Counted from the stretch's first letter, positions 49,701 through 58,500 are shown. The stretch is DNA of 64,000 nucleotides from Legionellaceae bacterium (GCA_020831865.1 JAFIFT010000015.1:62001-126000); one strand, 5' to 3'. The notes: generated by a model from the letters alone, not told the origin. Numbers and translations are program-made.

Positions 49701-52365
49701 TGAGACCTTGCGGTTTGTCGAAGGGGAACGCCGAATTTGCCAAGTTCAATTGCAAAAGCGTGAAGATGGCAACGTTGATGCAAGTATCATCAGTTTTGTT
49801 CCGGGCACATCTAGAAGTAAGGCATTGATACATGCCAAAGGTGTACTGGCAATGAGGCTCGGAGCCCGCCAGAAACAGCAGCCGCATGTTGATGTGGCCA
49901 GATTGTCAAAATCTTATACTAGCCCCAAAGAAGTTGAGGTGCTCTATTCAGAGCTGGCACGTGGCGGTGTGCAATATGGGGAGAATTTTAGAGGGATAAG
50001 ACGGTTTGCCCAAAACACAGAAGGCAACCAGTTCTTGGCTCATATCGAGTTAGAACGCTCAATGAGCGTTTCGGGGCACAGCATTCACCCTGTTCTGCTA
50101 GATAGCGCATTTCAATCATTGGCGAGCATACTGTTGAGCAAACAAGCCATTGCCGATGGCATCACCTATATTCCCGTAGGGCATGGCAAGACCAGTTTTT
50201 ATTGTGAAATGACCGCCACCGGTTACGTACAAGGCAGAGTGACATCTACTGGTGATAAGGAATTAACAGGAGATATTACCATTTATACGGAACAGGGTGA
50301 TTTATCCGTGATGGTATTGGGTCTTAGACTGGCACCTGTGCCCAAAGCCATACTACAAAAACGCTTGGGTATTTCTGCAATGGCAGATATTCATTATCAA
50401 CTGGAGTTTCAAGCGGTACCGTCCCCTGAATCCGGTAAAACGAAACGATCCTGGCTGGTGGTTGAAAGCAATCGTACAGTCGGTGCCATATTAAAAAATG
50501 CCCTCGAAGCCCAGGGTGACAGGGTTAGGTTAATGAGCATGGCGGAAACCGGAGATCCAGTCAAGACGACAGACTTAGGGGCTTCGATCGGTGTCATTTA
50601 CCTTGATGGCTTGCGAACAATTCAACCCGAAAACTTGGCTAGTGCTGCTTGGCAATTGACACAATTCGTGAACCAGTTATCTAAGCATAGCGTTCAAATT
50701 GATCGTTTTATGCTAGTGAGCAGTAACGAGTTTAACCATGGAATGTATCGAGGATTCTGCACCAGTCTATCAGCTGCCCGCACCGACTGGCAGGTGAGCC
50801 TGGTAGACGTTGATGACAGTAACCGAAGAGATATTGGTCAGCTGTTATCATCTGAAGCCAGCCAGGATCATAACGCTGAGATGATGGTTCGCTATCGAGG
50901 CAGTCACCGTCTTGCCGCTCGTATAGTACGCCTTGACCCATCATCCATACCCATAACATTGGCTGAAAAACTGTTTGATCCTGATGATACGTGCCTGGTT
51001 ACGGGGGGCTTGGGTGGCTTGGGTTTGAAAGTATCGGAGTGGCTTATTAGTAAAGGCGCAAAACATTTAGTGCTATTGAGTCGCCAGGAGAAACCAGTAT
51101 TGCCACTGGTGATTCGTCAATGGCAAGCCAATGGTCTTGATGTGGTCACTAAGGCTGTGGATGTCAGTAACAAGCCTGCCCTTACTCATGTGATTGGTGA
51201 TATCAAATCCCAACGGCTGCGATTGGCTGGCGTATTCCATCTTGCGGGTGTCATTAGAGATGCCCTGATTGACAAGTTAGCAGAGCAAGATTTTGAGACC
51301 GTGTTCGCGCCAAAAGTACTGGGTAGCTGGCATTTACATGACATCACCATCAACGAAGCCGCACTGCGTTACTTTGTTTTGTTCTCCTCTCTGGTGTCTA
51401 TGGTTGGCTCTGCCGGCCAGCTTAACTATGCGGCTGCGAACAGTTACATGGATGCGTTGTCCGAGCGTAGGCGGGCAATGGGCTTGCCCGTACAACGTAT
51501 CAATTATGGTGCCTGGTCTGAAGTAGGGATGGCATCCCAGTTAAGTGCTGAGCAAAAACGTGCTGGTATGGATCACATCACTGTTGATGAAGGCTTGAGC
51601 GCCATGGAAGTGAGTATGAGCACGGGTAAATCGATAACCTGTGCCAGAATAAATTGGGATGATATTTGGCGTAAAAGACGTCCATCTTGTCTGGTCGAAG
51701 GACTGGTTAAACCGGCTGTGGGCGAGAAAGCTGCACCAGCAGGCAACTTGGTCAAACAATTATATTCTACCAGTCCGCAAGCGCGTCTTGAAATCATCAA
51801 ACGCAACTTACAGCAACACCTTGCCCAAGAGCTTGGTGTGGACGTATCGGCAATTGATACCAACAGAGGTATCAAAGAAATGGTGGGGACATCACTGGCG
51901 CTTCGAAGCATTTCCGATGATATGGAAAAGGATTGGGGTGAACTGGTGCGTGTTGATGATGCGGCACTGCTTGAATATCCAACCATTGACGCTTTCGCGG
52001 ATCATATACATCAACAATTCCCGTTATCAGGTAAGCATAATGCCGAGACTGATCTTGCTAACAAAGATCAATGGTACCGGTCACTGTCCAAGGAGCTTAA
52101 GTGTGTCTATTTCGGCAACCTGACAATGGTAGAAATGTTTTTGACCAAGGACATTGACACTTATGTCGATAGCGAAGGTCGAACAGCACTATATGTGGCA
52201 GTGGCCAATGGTAAAACTGAAATGATTGCCTGGTTGTTAAAAAAAGGTGCGGATAAGAGAGCCCAAACAAAAAGTGGCATCAGTGTGATGGAAATGGTTG
52301 AAGCCGTAGATATTGAAAACATAACAACCCAGTTTGGTAAAACAAGCCACGGGATGAGAGGTTAG
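39172..52365 (+). CDS. Hybrid PKS-NRPS megasynthase, first protein (thiazole-forming)
   Basis: This is a 4397-residue assembly-line enzyme. Order: unusual N-terminal region (1-527); KS1 (528-945, C696); AT-less linker; ACP1 (S1236); heterocyclisation Cy (D1426, D1431, S1434); A domain for cysteine (1753-2220, resuming 2595-2640) with an inserted FMN oxidase Ox (2224-2580); PCP (S2691); KS2 (2751-3156, C2903); AT-less linker; DH (H3472, D3644); KR (Y4086, N4090); ACP2 (S4241); ankyrin-like tail (4295-4397). It would extend an acyl chain, add Cys, cyclise and oxidise to thiazole, then extend once and reduce/dehydrate. AGGAG seven bases before an in-frame TTG at 39193 suggests translation may start there. 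The next synthase gene begins six bases after its stop. Confidence 0.95.
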   Translation: MKCQETSLNTEHTLILASSKVLRQVVYQLHSQGVFKHLSEHVACTVEDLEKLSDVFPPILTSTLNLMVALGVLAKNAEDEYYFNEVTQAYLDQITLPALPKDPSFETVISHWQELSTQIEHFNVQAQLSLMAFIHQFLAFLQSENVIQQNVLVNWNAIPESQTDSIKSLFVKLAWIDPGNPGFLTSEGQKAMHTIETLTKEKPGSVLTLLPRGRDLIHRFSQQVQASAVEQKADAVVFVADKNQFDIVESIASGLSHITKLLVSDDKEKSHIPSSIDAENAMSYGDVFADRVKAFSGHEKKSVWVVISPNMSTEKMARIFKQVSKYLPPVSVESLLVFHQQNGSQSFIFQECAQLMGVDLSSVKQSVADQLSPFISNQFLPGKNTHAQDLSMEGLQVATAQLLASNYAITRLIETDIGVQDVKPLGLTARQAKRLIVQYPLWQFKISSERSTSFLLARTEAQDDSKLLHIIHNKATAMSEEEQVLTSFLSQLAELSGDIDIVVINEQEQYTSKGLSVIQRASISARKDDTLSIVGYALKTAGADDADAFWQLHQGSKDAIQEYKITDRVPVAKGMANQKVYKGGLLKQPVDLFDACFFNISEIEAAYLDPQQRLLLETTWHALEHAGVTQQQLSQAKTGIFVGASNQDFAKLVARQGEATQYNRYVNAGGHNGTLAGRLAYFLKTRHQSIVIDTACASSMTALHQAKISLQRGDIDYAIVAGVNIILSPEFTEGDNAMGVISESGQVRSFSDDANGYVRSEAIAVVILTHADLARENQLTSHATLLATQVNQVSSAKYFSMPAADSQVTLMQEALTEAGLLPQDIDVIEAHATATRGGDAIELNALAELHGEHPLWLSSSKPVIGHTEAPSGLIGIIKMMMAMKYEMIPAQLHFAGFNQRADVKTNHLKVNVRPHRWQKGDDHQRIAAVTSLSYSGANAHAILSEPSKLSLVPELVLRKRWAQLGGRQELFKQPQAAHIPTLAPLVISAKTSEGLKAQVASYIQFLSGIENGNAQTWLNIAYTSTACRDHFQYRLVLLAEGIGSALAQLKRPIAELVQSIDLSPLPSQFNFADAKQRYQQDMVFQYAVDRYWPTHKAKLDQLRVEDVSETEQLIVNQANHFCYEFVGLTKPEATRDVSMVRMVQDIQAAYQQGVDINWSHVWFSQVRTQVALPKYAFQRQSYWPSILGGKTDLAVTSEATKARNNDDKVLLDIFGRLTHRSVDNIDVSFFDIGGNSLKLADLKHHIAMQLGVDIALKDLFHLNTVRKVVDSLPEERVSRHLAHIQPNSALRYQPFPLTPIQQAYAYGRELPAQMLGGVSTHLYYEIDWEILDLDRFERSFNAMIQRHDMLRAIVNESGHQVVLDNPGHYTVKVQDFSALDVASFSHKAEAIRSDLSHEKFNARQWPLFKVEVVRGAEKDRILLSFDCLMIDMFSLHMLMREWFQTYHHPEMQLEPLSLTFRDYVEGASKPSGLSYEKAKAYWLAQVSKLAPAPQLPFKSHPSELQSLTFTRVSRTIPAPQWQAIKDKATEAKLSPTSVLLSLFAAVVAQWSGNRSFLLNLTLFTRQKLHAQVQNILGDFTETELLSVDTTCLAEQSLLDFVGAIHSRLWEDLEHNAFQGVDVAREIIKKRQLSDEQIVSPVVFTSLLNLGGNDQHNTWLAMDKMAYGITQTPQVHLDHKTFEQDGALVAEWDYPVGLFEDALIADMHACYCELVATVATRDWQQKCPEVLPEWQKSVIHYTPEKKFPDAEKGLHQLFDDARKQYPNHIAIVSEDRNVTYQQLYATAQTMVKKLVPLAGKDELIAVLCPPGWRQVAACLAIQYAGGAYLPLDASLPEKYLSGLLDDTEAKAIISCEQLSNLRDRICQGKTIEKLPLDELVETCDSHLEQGYHPDNLAYVIFTSGTTGKPKGVMISHRSAVNTILDINDRFGVTAQDKAFAVSKLNFDLSVYDIYGLLAVGGQVVYPGFLEDKEPARWFELCQQNGVTIWNSVPKIVEMLLSYMAAKKTQDFRLPSMRLVMMSGDWIPLQLPEKISRFCPNPNLVRMSLGGATEGSIWSIGREIHDLKSSWTSIPYGKALTNQTMMILDEHMYPLPLGVEGDIYIGGVGVAQGYWRNAEKTTEAFKKSPVDGRMIYKTGDRGYKDAEGEIIFCGRVDNQVKINGYRVELGGITTGLNKIPGVADSAVLDIEEQGGKKLVAFVKREQAPQFKEQIDCMQSPLSPAEKSDFKMKSQGLFYQQRIQGAQRVELKAAKIVPSSWYGRKSYRRFEGNKPITEQDLCALFDIPAHAVITSESPSLSALLSVCAASTSAEHVLPKYTYPSAGSTYPVKVYLLVDEGRDEVSAGCYYYHAEQHALYKLNDAVSSSGLSIVTVSHDKLIQPLYGERGIAFSDYEQGHLHGVLSQTANQLGWSLEACAPGGQDFAALLKLGEHDRVLSHSLINTHASGLQPRQAQSEALHTYVYLQRDCALGEGLYEWCNGQLVACDAISPYPIAFEHTGDNANVIADAQAILILSAHGGNATNVYQNMGELAQNWMLKAPELQMGLCTIGLPLLPEALCQKIKGTVHMAYAIGHVSEWQLSEKQVSIVKPGLVAREQYLEEQLKGQQVLPGYAIPSAYLDISAIPLTANGKVDRRKLLAIYEKEKSGVWSRKPKSKLELAKGQMEKVVELIEQTVGREIDISRGWAENGIRSFNSVALKSVLEDYGLILTNTLLVKDDSIKVCIDKMMASAHLLDEQKQITPEPVAVQNNNEPIAIIGMSGRFPGADGLDAYWRLLRDGVDGLTYYPDAQQGQMKSCGPINGMLEFDHDFFRVPPREASLMHPGQRVWLETVWHALEDAGYAGDREGERVGVYAGLGGDAYLNASYYERDGLVIRTVNEHDYLASRSAFAFDFKGPAVTLQSACSSSLAAIHFAVNALRNGEATVMVAGGVHTSRFKQMEVANYPKHTIFSAQGHCQPYSNSADGIIETQGVGAVVLKPLSRALADGDRVYATVLGSALNNDGSHKRDFTSPNGDAQREVISRALHVANVPASTISAVEGHGTGTPMGDPIEFEALRAIYGKTQPVALSSVKGNIGHTVTAAGVAGVIRMAMSLKDAILPKNLHLTTPNRELRIADTTFDVTMETRAWETGEAVRRGGVSSFGMGGTNAHLIMEEAPKTTLAEKQRLATQWQGVTECNVPKRKSSDAGPWLFVLSAKTPSALAALVAQLKECLAGPEPINLADLSYTLSFGRAQMEHRFIVEASDAEQLRRLLVASELPVMSPVSQQASGFAIWYQSDAYFRALVDSCADIFHSIDGLDALSDAISSASANARLTLIYYYSALRRYQTCGLSLEKLEANGAGALAHQVVRGVLRLEQALKEVDSPGVLKVDGINLADGQPALRQAIQQAFRKGVNINWRGYWRGSLRQKVSTPLYPFERKRFWHQPESPVEKVVVERPQRLLQGEAIAVSDEQWLFQQELSLSTPSLAYLSHHRVLSSCVFPGAGYTELLLSASRSLGDDIIVTIHELSYLETLRFVEGERRICQVQLQKREDGNVDASIISFVPGTSRSKALIHAKGVLAMRLGARQKQQPHVDVARLSKSYTSPKEVEVLYSELARGGVQYGENFRGIRRFAQNTEGNQFLAHIELERSMSVSGHSIHPVLLDSAFQSLASILLSKQAIADGITYIPVGHGKTSFYCEMTATGYVQGRVTSTGDKELTGDITIYTEQGDLSVMVLGLRLAPVPKAILQKRLGISAMADIHYQLEFQAVPSPESGKTKRSWLVVESNRTVGAILKNALEAQGDRVRLMSMAETGDPVKTTDLGASIGVIYLDGLRTIQPENLASAAWQLTQFVNQLSKHSVQIDRFMLVSSNEFNHGMYRGFCTSLSAARTDWQVSLVDVDDSNRRDIGQLLSSEASQDHNAEMMVRYRGSHRLAARIVRLDPSSIPITLAEKLFDPDDTCLVTGGLGGLGLKVSEWLISKGAKHLVLLSRQEKPVLPLVIRQWQANGLDVVTKAVDVSNKPALTHVIGDIKSQRLRLAGVFHLAGVIRDALIDKLAEQDFETVFAPKVLGSWHLHDITINEAALRYFVLFSSLVSMVGSAGQLNYAAANSYMDALSERRRAMGLPVQRINYGAWSEVGMASQLSAEQKRAGMDHITVDEGLSAMEVSMSTGKSITCARINWDDIWRKRRPSCLVEGLVKPAVGEKAAPAGNLVKQLYSTSPQARLEIIKRNLQQHLAQELGVDVSAIDTNRGIKEMVGTSLALRSISDDMEKDWGELVRVDDAALLEYPTIDAFADHIHQQFPLSGKHNAETDLANKDQWYRSLSKELKCVYFGNLTMVEMFLTKDIDTYVDSEGRTALYVAVANGKTEMIAWLLKKGADKRAQTKSGISVMEMVEAVDIENITTQFGKTSHGMRG
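40753..42996 (+). other. PKS module 1: KS1 - AT-less linker - ACP1
   Basis: KS1 has C696 (DTACASS), H831 and H866, but the usual HGTGT reads HATAT and the lysine loop reads SSSKPVIGH. The ~240 residues after it contain the KS-AT linker start (PLVISAKTSEGL) and the post-AT signature YAFQRQSYW (~1180), but no GHSxG transferase between. ACP1 carries DIGGNSLKL with S1236. There is no reductive domain, so a beta-keto unit would be left. Confidence 0.85.
43051..47376 (+). other. NRPS module 2: Cy - A(Cys) with inserted Ox - PCP
   Basis: The condensation domain has FDCLMIDMFS, the D-x-x-x-x-D-x-x-S motif of heterocyclisation domains. Specificity positions of the A domain, aligned by hand to GrsA, read D-L-Y-N-M-S-L-I-W, one change from the known cysteine code DLYNLSLIWK. 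Between A8 and A10 lies an oxidase of the nitroreductase/McbC type (SSWYGRKSYRRF, YTYPSAGSTYPVKVYLLVDE), as in epothilone EpoB. A10 is LTANGKVDRRKL with K2630. The PCP reads NGIRSFNSV with S2691. Expected product: thiazoline oxidised to thiazole. Confidence 0.88.
47422..52011 (+). other. PKS module 3: KS2 - AT-less linker - DH - KR - ACP2
   Basis: KS2 is complete (SACSSS with C2903, EGHGTGTPMGD, VKGNIGH). The linker ends YPFERKRFW without an AT. DH has H3472 in HRVLSSCVFP (the usual Gly of HxxxGxxxxP is Ser) and D3644-x-x-x-Q3648. KR has TGGLGGLG (3944-3951), the catalytic Ser, Y4086 and N4090, and an Asp in VIRDALI at the position typical of B-type stereochemistry. ACP2 reads EMVGTSLAL with S4241. 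A double bond next to the thiazole is expected. Confidence 0.85.
52054..52362 (+). repeat. Ankyrin-like tail of the first synthase
   Basis: Residues 4295-4397 after ACP2 contain a clear ankyrin unit: VDSEGRTALYVAVANGKTEM then IAWLLKKGADKRAQTKSG matches the G-x-T-x-L-x-x-A-x-x-x-G ... L-L-x-x-G-A-D consensus. Half a repeat precedes it (VYFGNLTMVEMFLTKDID). This is where a docking domain normally sits. Confidence 0.8.
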
Positions 52366-52371
52366 AAAAAA

Positions 52372-52551
52372 ATGATGACAATTAATGATTTTTTTAACGC
52401 GATTCAACAAAACAACATGGAAGGTGTTATTGCAGGTTTTAGGGCTGGCTTTAATGCGGACAGTACAAATGAACACGGTGAGAGTGCGTTGGACATTGCG
52501 CTGAAGGCAGGATTTAACGCCATCATTGCGTTCCTGATGGAACCACCTGAA
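52372..52551 (+). repeat. Ankyrin-like head of the second synthase
   Basis: Residues 1-60 read as about one and a half ankyrin-like units: FFNAIQQNNMEGVIAGFRAG, then NEHGESALDIALKAGFNA and IIAFLMEP. The G-x-S-A-L-x-I-A-x-x-x-G pattern is kept. It lies before KS3, where an N-terminal docking domain is expected, and mirrors the ankyrin-like tail of the upstream protein. Confidence 0.75.
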
Positions 52552-55500
52552 CTGGCTCAGGTTCCCAAAACAGGTGTTGGGGGCACGTCTCAGGCAGAGG
52601 ATAAGGCTGAACCTATTGCCATTGTCGGAATGTCTTGCCGTTTTGCCGGAGACGCCAACAACATTGATGGCTTATGGCACAGTTTGCTTGCACAAACAGA
52701 CAGCATTACAACCGCCCCATCAGGCCGCTATGTGACACGCCAGGATTATACTGACGCCCAAGCATTTCCCGCTGCTTTTCTTAAAGATGATCTGGGACTT
52801 TTTGATGCGGGTTTTTTCCGTATTAATCAAGATGAAGCGGCCTTGATGGACCCTCAGCAACGGATGTTATTAGAGCAAACGTACCACGCTTTCGAGCAAG
52901 GTGGCTTTGACATGCACGCCTTAAGCGGTAAACAAGTGGGCGTTTATGTGGGACAAATGACCCATGATTATTCCGATATGATGCGAGCAGATAGCGATGA
53001 AGGCAATCCTCGTTTTGCTACCGGGAATATTGATTCGGTATTGTCGGGCCGTATTGCCTATTTATTTAATTTCCTGGGCGAGGCATTAACTTTGAATACG
53101 GCATGTTCATCCTCCCTTGCGTGCATGCATATTGCCAGTAATAGTCTGCGCCAGGGGCACGTGGACATGGCCATGGTCGCGGGTGTCAACGCTATCATTG
53201 ATCCGCGTTTGATGAAAACGGCCGCAAGTGCGGGGATGACTTCTCCTGATGGTACTTGTAAGGCCTTTAGTCATGATGCTAACGGTTATGGTCGCGGCGA
53301 AGGGGTTGGTGTTGTCTTATTGAAGAGGTTGTCAGATGCGATTCACGAAGGGGATAACATCTTGGCTCTGATTCGTGGCAGTGCGCTCAATCAAGATGGC
53401 CATAGCAGCCAGTTAACTGCGCCAATGAAGTCACAGCAGGTCGCGGTCATTCAACAAGCGCTGAAAGTGAGTGGTTTGACAGCAGATGATATCGACGTGG
53501 TTGAGGCGCATGGAACTGGGACGATTTTAGGGGACAGAATCGAGTCCGAAGCCTTATCGCAAGTCTTTGGTCAGCGTCCCGAGCAAAGTCGTGTGATGGT
53601 TCGAACAGTCAAGTCAAACATCGGTCATACTGAGGCGGCAGCCGGTGTTGCTGCTGTGATGAAAACAGTATTGTCTTTGAAGTATGGTCAAGTGCCCGGT
53701 CAGGCTCGATTGACCCAATTGAATCCAAAATTGGATTTACGCGCACTCAATATTGATGTGCATGTGAAGCCCTGGCCGTACCAGTCAGGCAAACTCAGGC
53801 GTGCGGGTGTGAGCAGTTATGGTTTTAGTGGCACCAATGCTCATCTTATTATTGAAGAAGCACCAAGTGAAGTGAGCGCAGTAGAACGATTACGATGTCA
53901 GTGGCAAGATATGTCAGGATTCCCGGTGCCAGAACAGCCAGGTACTTTGAATGAAAAACAGTTGTTGGTCCTGTCTGCCAAAAGTAAAGACGCGCTCGCC
54001 AACTTGGTTCATGCCTATAAAAAACAACTGAGCGAGGCTGAATGGTCATTAGAACAACTGGCAAATCTGGCGTATACCGCAGCCGTTGGTCGAACACATC
54101 AACGAGAACGCAGGGGGGTTATATTTTCTTCCCAAGCAGAGTTGCTTGAAAAACTGGAAAAAGAGGGTTTTGAGTCGAAAACATCTTCTTTTAGCTTGGA
54201 GGACCCAACCAGTAACCAATTAGATGCCATGAAGCGATGGTATCATCACGATGCCTATCTACAATCGATTGTTCAGTGTTACCTCACAAAAGAGGAAGTA
54301 GGGCGTCTTCAGGCCTCCCAGAAGGACTGGTCAACAACCGAGAAAAGTTTGCATGCCTTTATATTAATGTATGCGGCTGCAATACGTTACCAGAATGCAG
54401 GTTTGTCTACCGAAAACGTACCTGCTCAGGGCGTGGGTAAACAGATTCAAGCGGTTATTACCAATAAAAAATCGATTGACTCCGTACTAAATCAGCTTCG
54501 AAAAGCCAAGCTTGGTGTCACTGAAGGCAAAGAGAAGGCAAGCAACATTGCCAATGGTTATGACTTTTTTCTTCAAAGTTTAGCTGCTCATTACCAAGCA
54601 TCGAAAACCATTGACTGGCGGCAGGTCTGGAAAGGCTATGTGTGCAAAAAAATTGACTTACCGCTATATCCATTTCAACGACAGCGCTACTGGTATGACA
54701 GTGTATTAACTATTCGCCCCAGAACTTCAAGCGCTGTAAATGGGCTCACCTTAAATCCGGTTCATTTGTCTGGCGGTGCGCTGATTTATGAACACCGGTT
54801 TGATATAGGTGAAGCATCATTGCAGTTTCTTGCTGAACACCGAGTTGGTGAGCAAATTATATTCCCTGGTGCGGGTTATATTGATTTAATCCTGCGCGCG
54901 GTTAAACCTTTGCAACTGAAGGGCTGTATCAATATTGAAAAGATCCAGTTTCAACAGCCCCTTATCCTAAGGGAAGACTCAGTCACAAGCTGCCAAATTC
55001 GATTGACCCCTTCAACAGATGGCAAAACGGGCTATGAGGTTGAAATTCATGCTTGGTCAGGGCAGGAAACCATTGATAAAGCGGTGTGCCATGTTCGTGC
55101 AAATATTGGTTTTGAAACCTTAGCGGCTCAGAAAGCCGAGTACATTGACGATTTCAAAGACTCGGCGCAATCCGTGCTCACCGGCAGAGACATTTATGAT
55201 CGCTTGGCAACGCTCGCGCTTTCATATGGGGAAGGTTGGCAGTTAGTGACGCATGGTTATATCAAAAATCGCCAGGTACTTGTAGAGCTGGCAGAACGCA
55301 GTGAGAGTGAGCGGACAACCCGCATAGATGCCGCATTGCACGCAACGATCGCACTGATTGACAGCAGTGAGATGCCAAAAGGCACCGGCCTTGTGCCCAA
55401 AATGTTGGAAAATCTAACTATATATGGTGATGTGTGTCGAACCAAGTATGTGATGATTGATAAAAAAGGTACGGATAATAGTTTTGGCTTTTCCCTTCAG

Positions 55501-58500
55501 TTTTATGATGAGCAAGGCAACCGATTAGCCAATATTGAACGTTACAGTGCTGCAAAAACCAAACTCGCTCACGTGGAAATTAACGTTCTGGCTGACAGCA
55601 GCTTTAAAGTGGATTGGCAGCGCCATGAGCTAAGCTATGTGTTAGATGCGCAATCTCATTTTAAAGCAGGTGCTGACTTTACTCAGTTGAATATCGCCTT
55701 GCCACAAGCATCGGAACTTCCGAAAAAAGATGATGTTTGGCTTAGTCAGTATGGACGCATTGTTTTTAGTATGATTTTAGTGCAGCGCTGGCCATCTTTA
55801 CAAACCGTTGGCGCTACTGTAAATCTCAATCAAGTTGAAGCAGGCAAGCAACCGGAAGGCCACTTTAGTGTGTTATTACGCAAAGGGTTTCATTATTTAG
55901 CTGCAGCAAACTTTGTATCACTAGATGGTGATATTGCAACGGTTATCAAACCTGTCGCATCATCCACAGACTTAATACGCCAACTTGACACCATGTACGC
56001 TGATGAACACGACATTCAACAAGTCTTTTTAAAGTCAGTGACGCGTGATATTGATGCCATCATTGAGGGTAGGCTAAACCCGCTTCATGTTTTATTTCCG
56101 AAAGATGCTGGAGCTGAGTCTTACCGTCACGCTGCGGCGGTGTATCAAAACGCAAAAGATGCTCGCATGGCCAATATTATTACCTCCAAAGTGGTTGAAG
56201 CATTGCAATCCTCTGCTGGCGACAAGCGGATACGTATCTTAGAGATTGGTGCAGGTACGGGTGGAACAACCCGGGCATTGGTGCCCAAGTTAAGCAAATT
56301 TGCTAACGTCAGCTATGTTTACACGGATGTTTCGCCTGGCTTTGCCAAAAATTGCGATGAATGTTTTTCCAGAACCGATATTAACTATCGCTTTGCGCTA
56401 CTGGACATCAGTCAAAATCCAGTTGAGCAGGGGTTCGCCAGTGGGCAATTTGATATCATCATCGCCACCAACGTCTTACACGCGACCACTAACATAGTCG
56501 AGACCCTGACCCATGTTCAACGCTTGCTGGTGCGGGGTGGTGTGTCAATTATCTCTGAAACCATTGAAGATGCGGCCTGGCTTGATTTGACCTTTGGTTT
56601 GACTTCAGCATGGTGGGTATTCAATGACGAAGTAAGAACCAATTCGCCATTGATGAACAAAAGCCAGTGGGAGCAAGTGCTTCTCGATGTTGGTATGCCC
56701 TGTCAGTACAGTCAAGGTGATAGCCAGCGGGTATTTCTGGCCTGCTCTAGCGAAGGACCTCGTCTTTCAAAGCCCATAACCACAACACCACCCACAAATT
56801 TTGTCATTAGTTTTGATGAGTCCGTTAGACCATTATTAGAACGCCCCTTACAAGAACAGGGTATTACAGCGGTTGATTGGTCGGACATGCGTCAAATTGA
56901 TCGCACCATTGCTTTAATAAAGGCTTGTTACAAGCCCAGAGTGTATTTCATCACGCCTTTCAGCAAAGAAAAACGATTCGATATGGCCGTCTATCAAGAA
57001 CAAGTTGGCAAGCCGTTGTTAAAATTGCTGCAAGCCCTGCATGGCAGAGCTGCATCGATTAACCTGATTACCCGTAGTGTCAAGATGGGGACCAAGAAGA
57101 ATCAACGTTCGCCTGAACAAGAAACTTTCACGGGATTTGTAACCAGCGCGGCGCAAGAAAACTCCTTGTGGCATGCGAAAGCCATTGATTGTCATCATGA
57201 TTTGCTCTTACGGCCAGACTTGGCAAGCAGGGTGGTAAGCGTATCTGTGCAAGAAACAAAGGATGTGGAATTTGTTATCAGTGGTGACGACTTTTTGGTG
57301 CCCAGAATGATTTCTGCGCCAGAGCTTGTAGATACGCCTCAACAATTCGGCAGAGAAGGCGTGGTTTTAATCACAGGTGGTACCGGTGAAATTGGCCAGG
57401 CCTTAGTGAGGCATTTGGCGGGTCTGGGGCATCGAAAGTTTGCTCTTTTAAGCAGGCGATCAGGAGCTCCTTTATCACTTGATAAAAACCTGGATGTCCG
57501 GGTTTACATTGATGATTTATCGGATTTGGAAAAATTGGACACTACCTGGCGGAGCGTCAGTGAGACACAAGGTCCGATTGAAAGCGTGTTTCATTTAGCT
57601 GGAACGTTGTCAGACAAAAGCCTGAAGGACATGACATGGGCGGATGTAGAGCTTGTGTTTAAGAGTAAAGTGGTCGGTGCTTATCATTTGCATATGGTAT
57701 CAAGCAAGCAGCCGCTTTCACGGTTTGTGTTGTTTTCATCCATTGCGTCATTACTATCAACGCCAGGTCAAATGAACCATGTTGCAGCAAACCGCTTCAT
57801 GGATGCGTTGGCGCATATGCGACGAGACATGGGGCTTCCTGCCATATCAATCAATTGGGGATTCTGGTCTGAAATTGGATCTGCTGCCAGAATCGAAGCG
57901 GATGTGAAGGGGAAACGTAATGGCTATCTGGCGCTGACTCCAGCCCAATGTTTCCAAGCCTTAGACCAAGTGTTGTCAGCCAATCCTGCTCAGGTTGTGA
58001 TAGCCAGATTTGATTGGAAGGCTTATTTCAAAAAATTCTTCAAACAAACAGTGCCACCGCTGTTTTCACGTATTGCCAACGATTTTGCATCGGCACTTAA
58101 AGTCACATCACCATCAAGTCCATCCGCATGGAATTGGGATGACTTTGTTAGCCATCATCCCGGTAAAAAAGAGCAAGTCCAGACACTGGCGAATAAAGTG
58201 TTGTCATTGTTGCGAATACAGCTACGGATAGACGATAGTGTGGATATCAGTACCGATGCACCATTGAACGCCTTTCCGGTTGAAATTGACTCCTATTCAG
58301 AAAAAGAAGTGGTGGATGCCTTAAATGATGAGTTTGGCTGGCAGGATATGAGCGCGTTGACAACCAATGTTTTCTTTAGCCACCAAACTATTGATCAAAT
58401 GGCAGAGACGATGTGGCAACAGTTGGTGCCCAACCAACTAATCAAAACAAGTGATAAAGCCATTAACGTGGAGACGGTTCAAGCCGGGACAGCATCAAAA

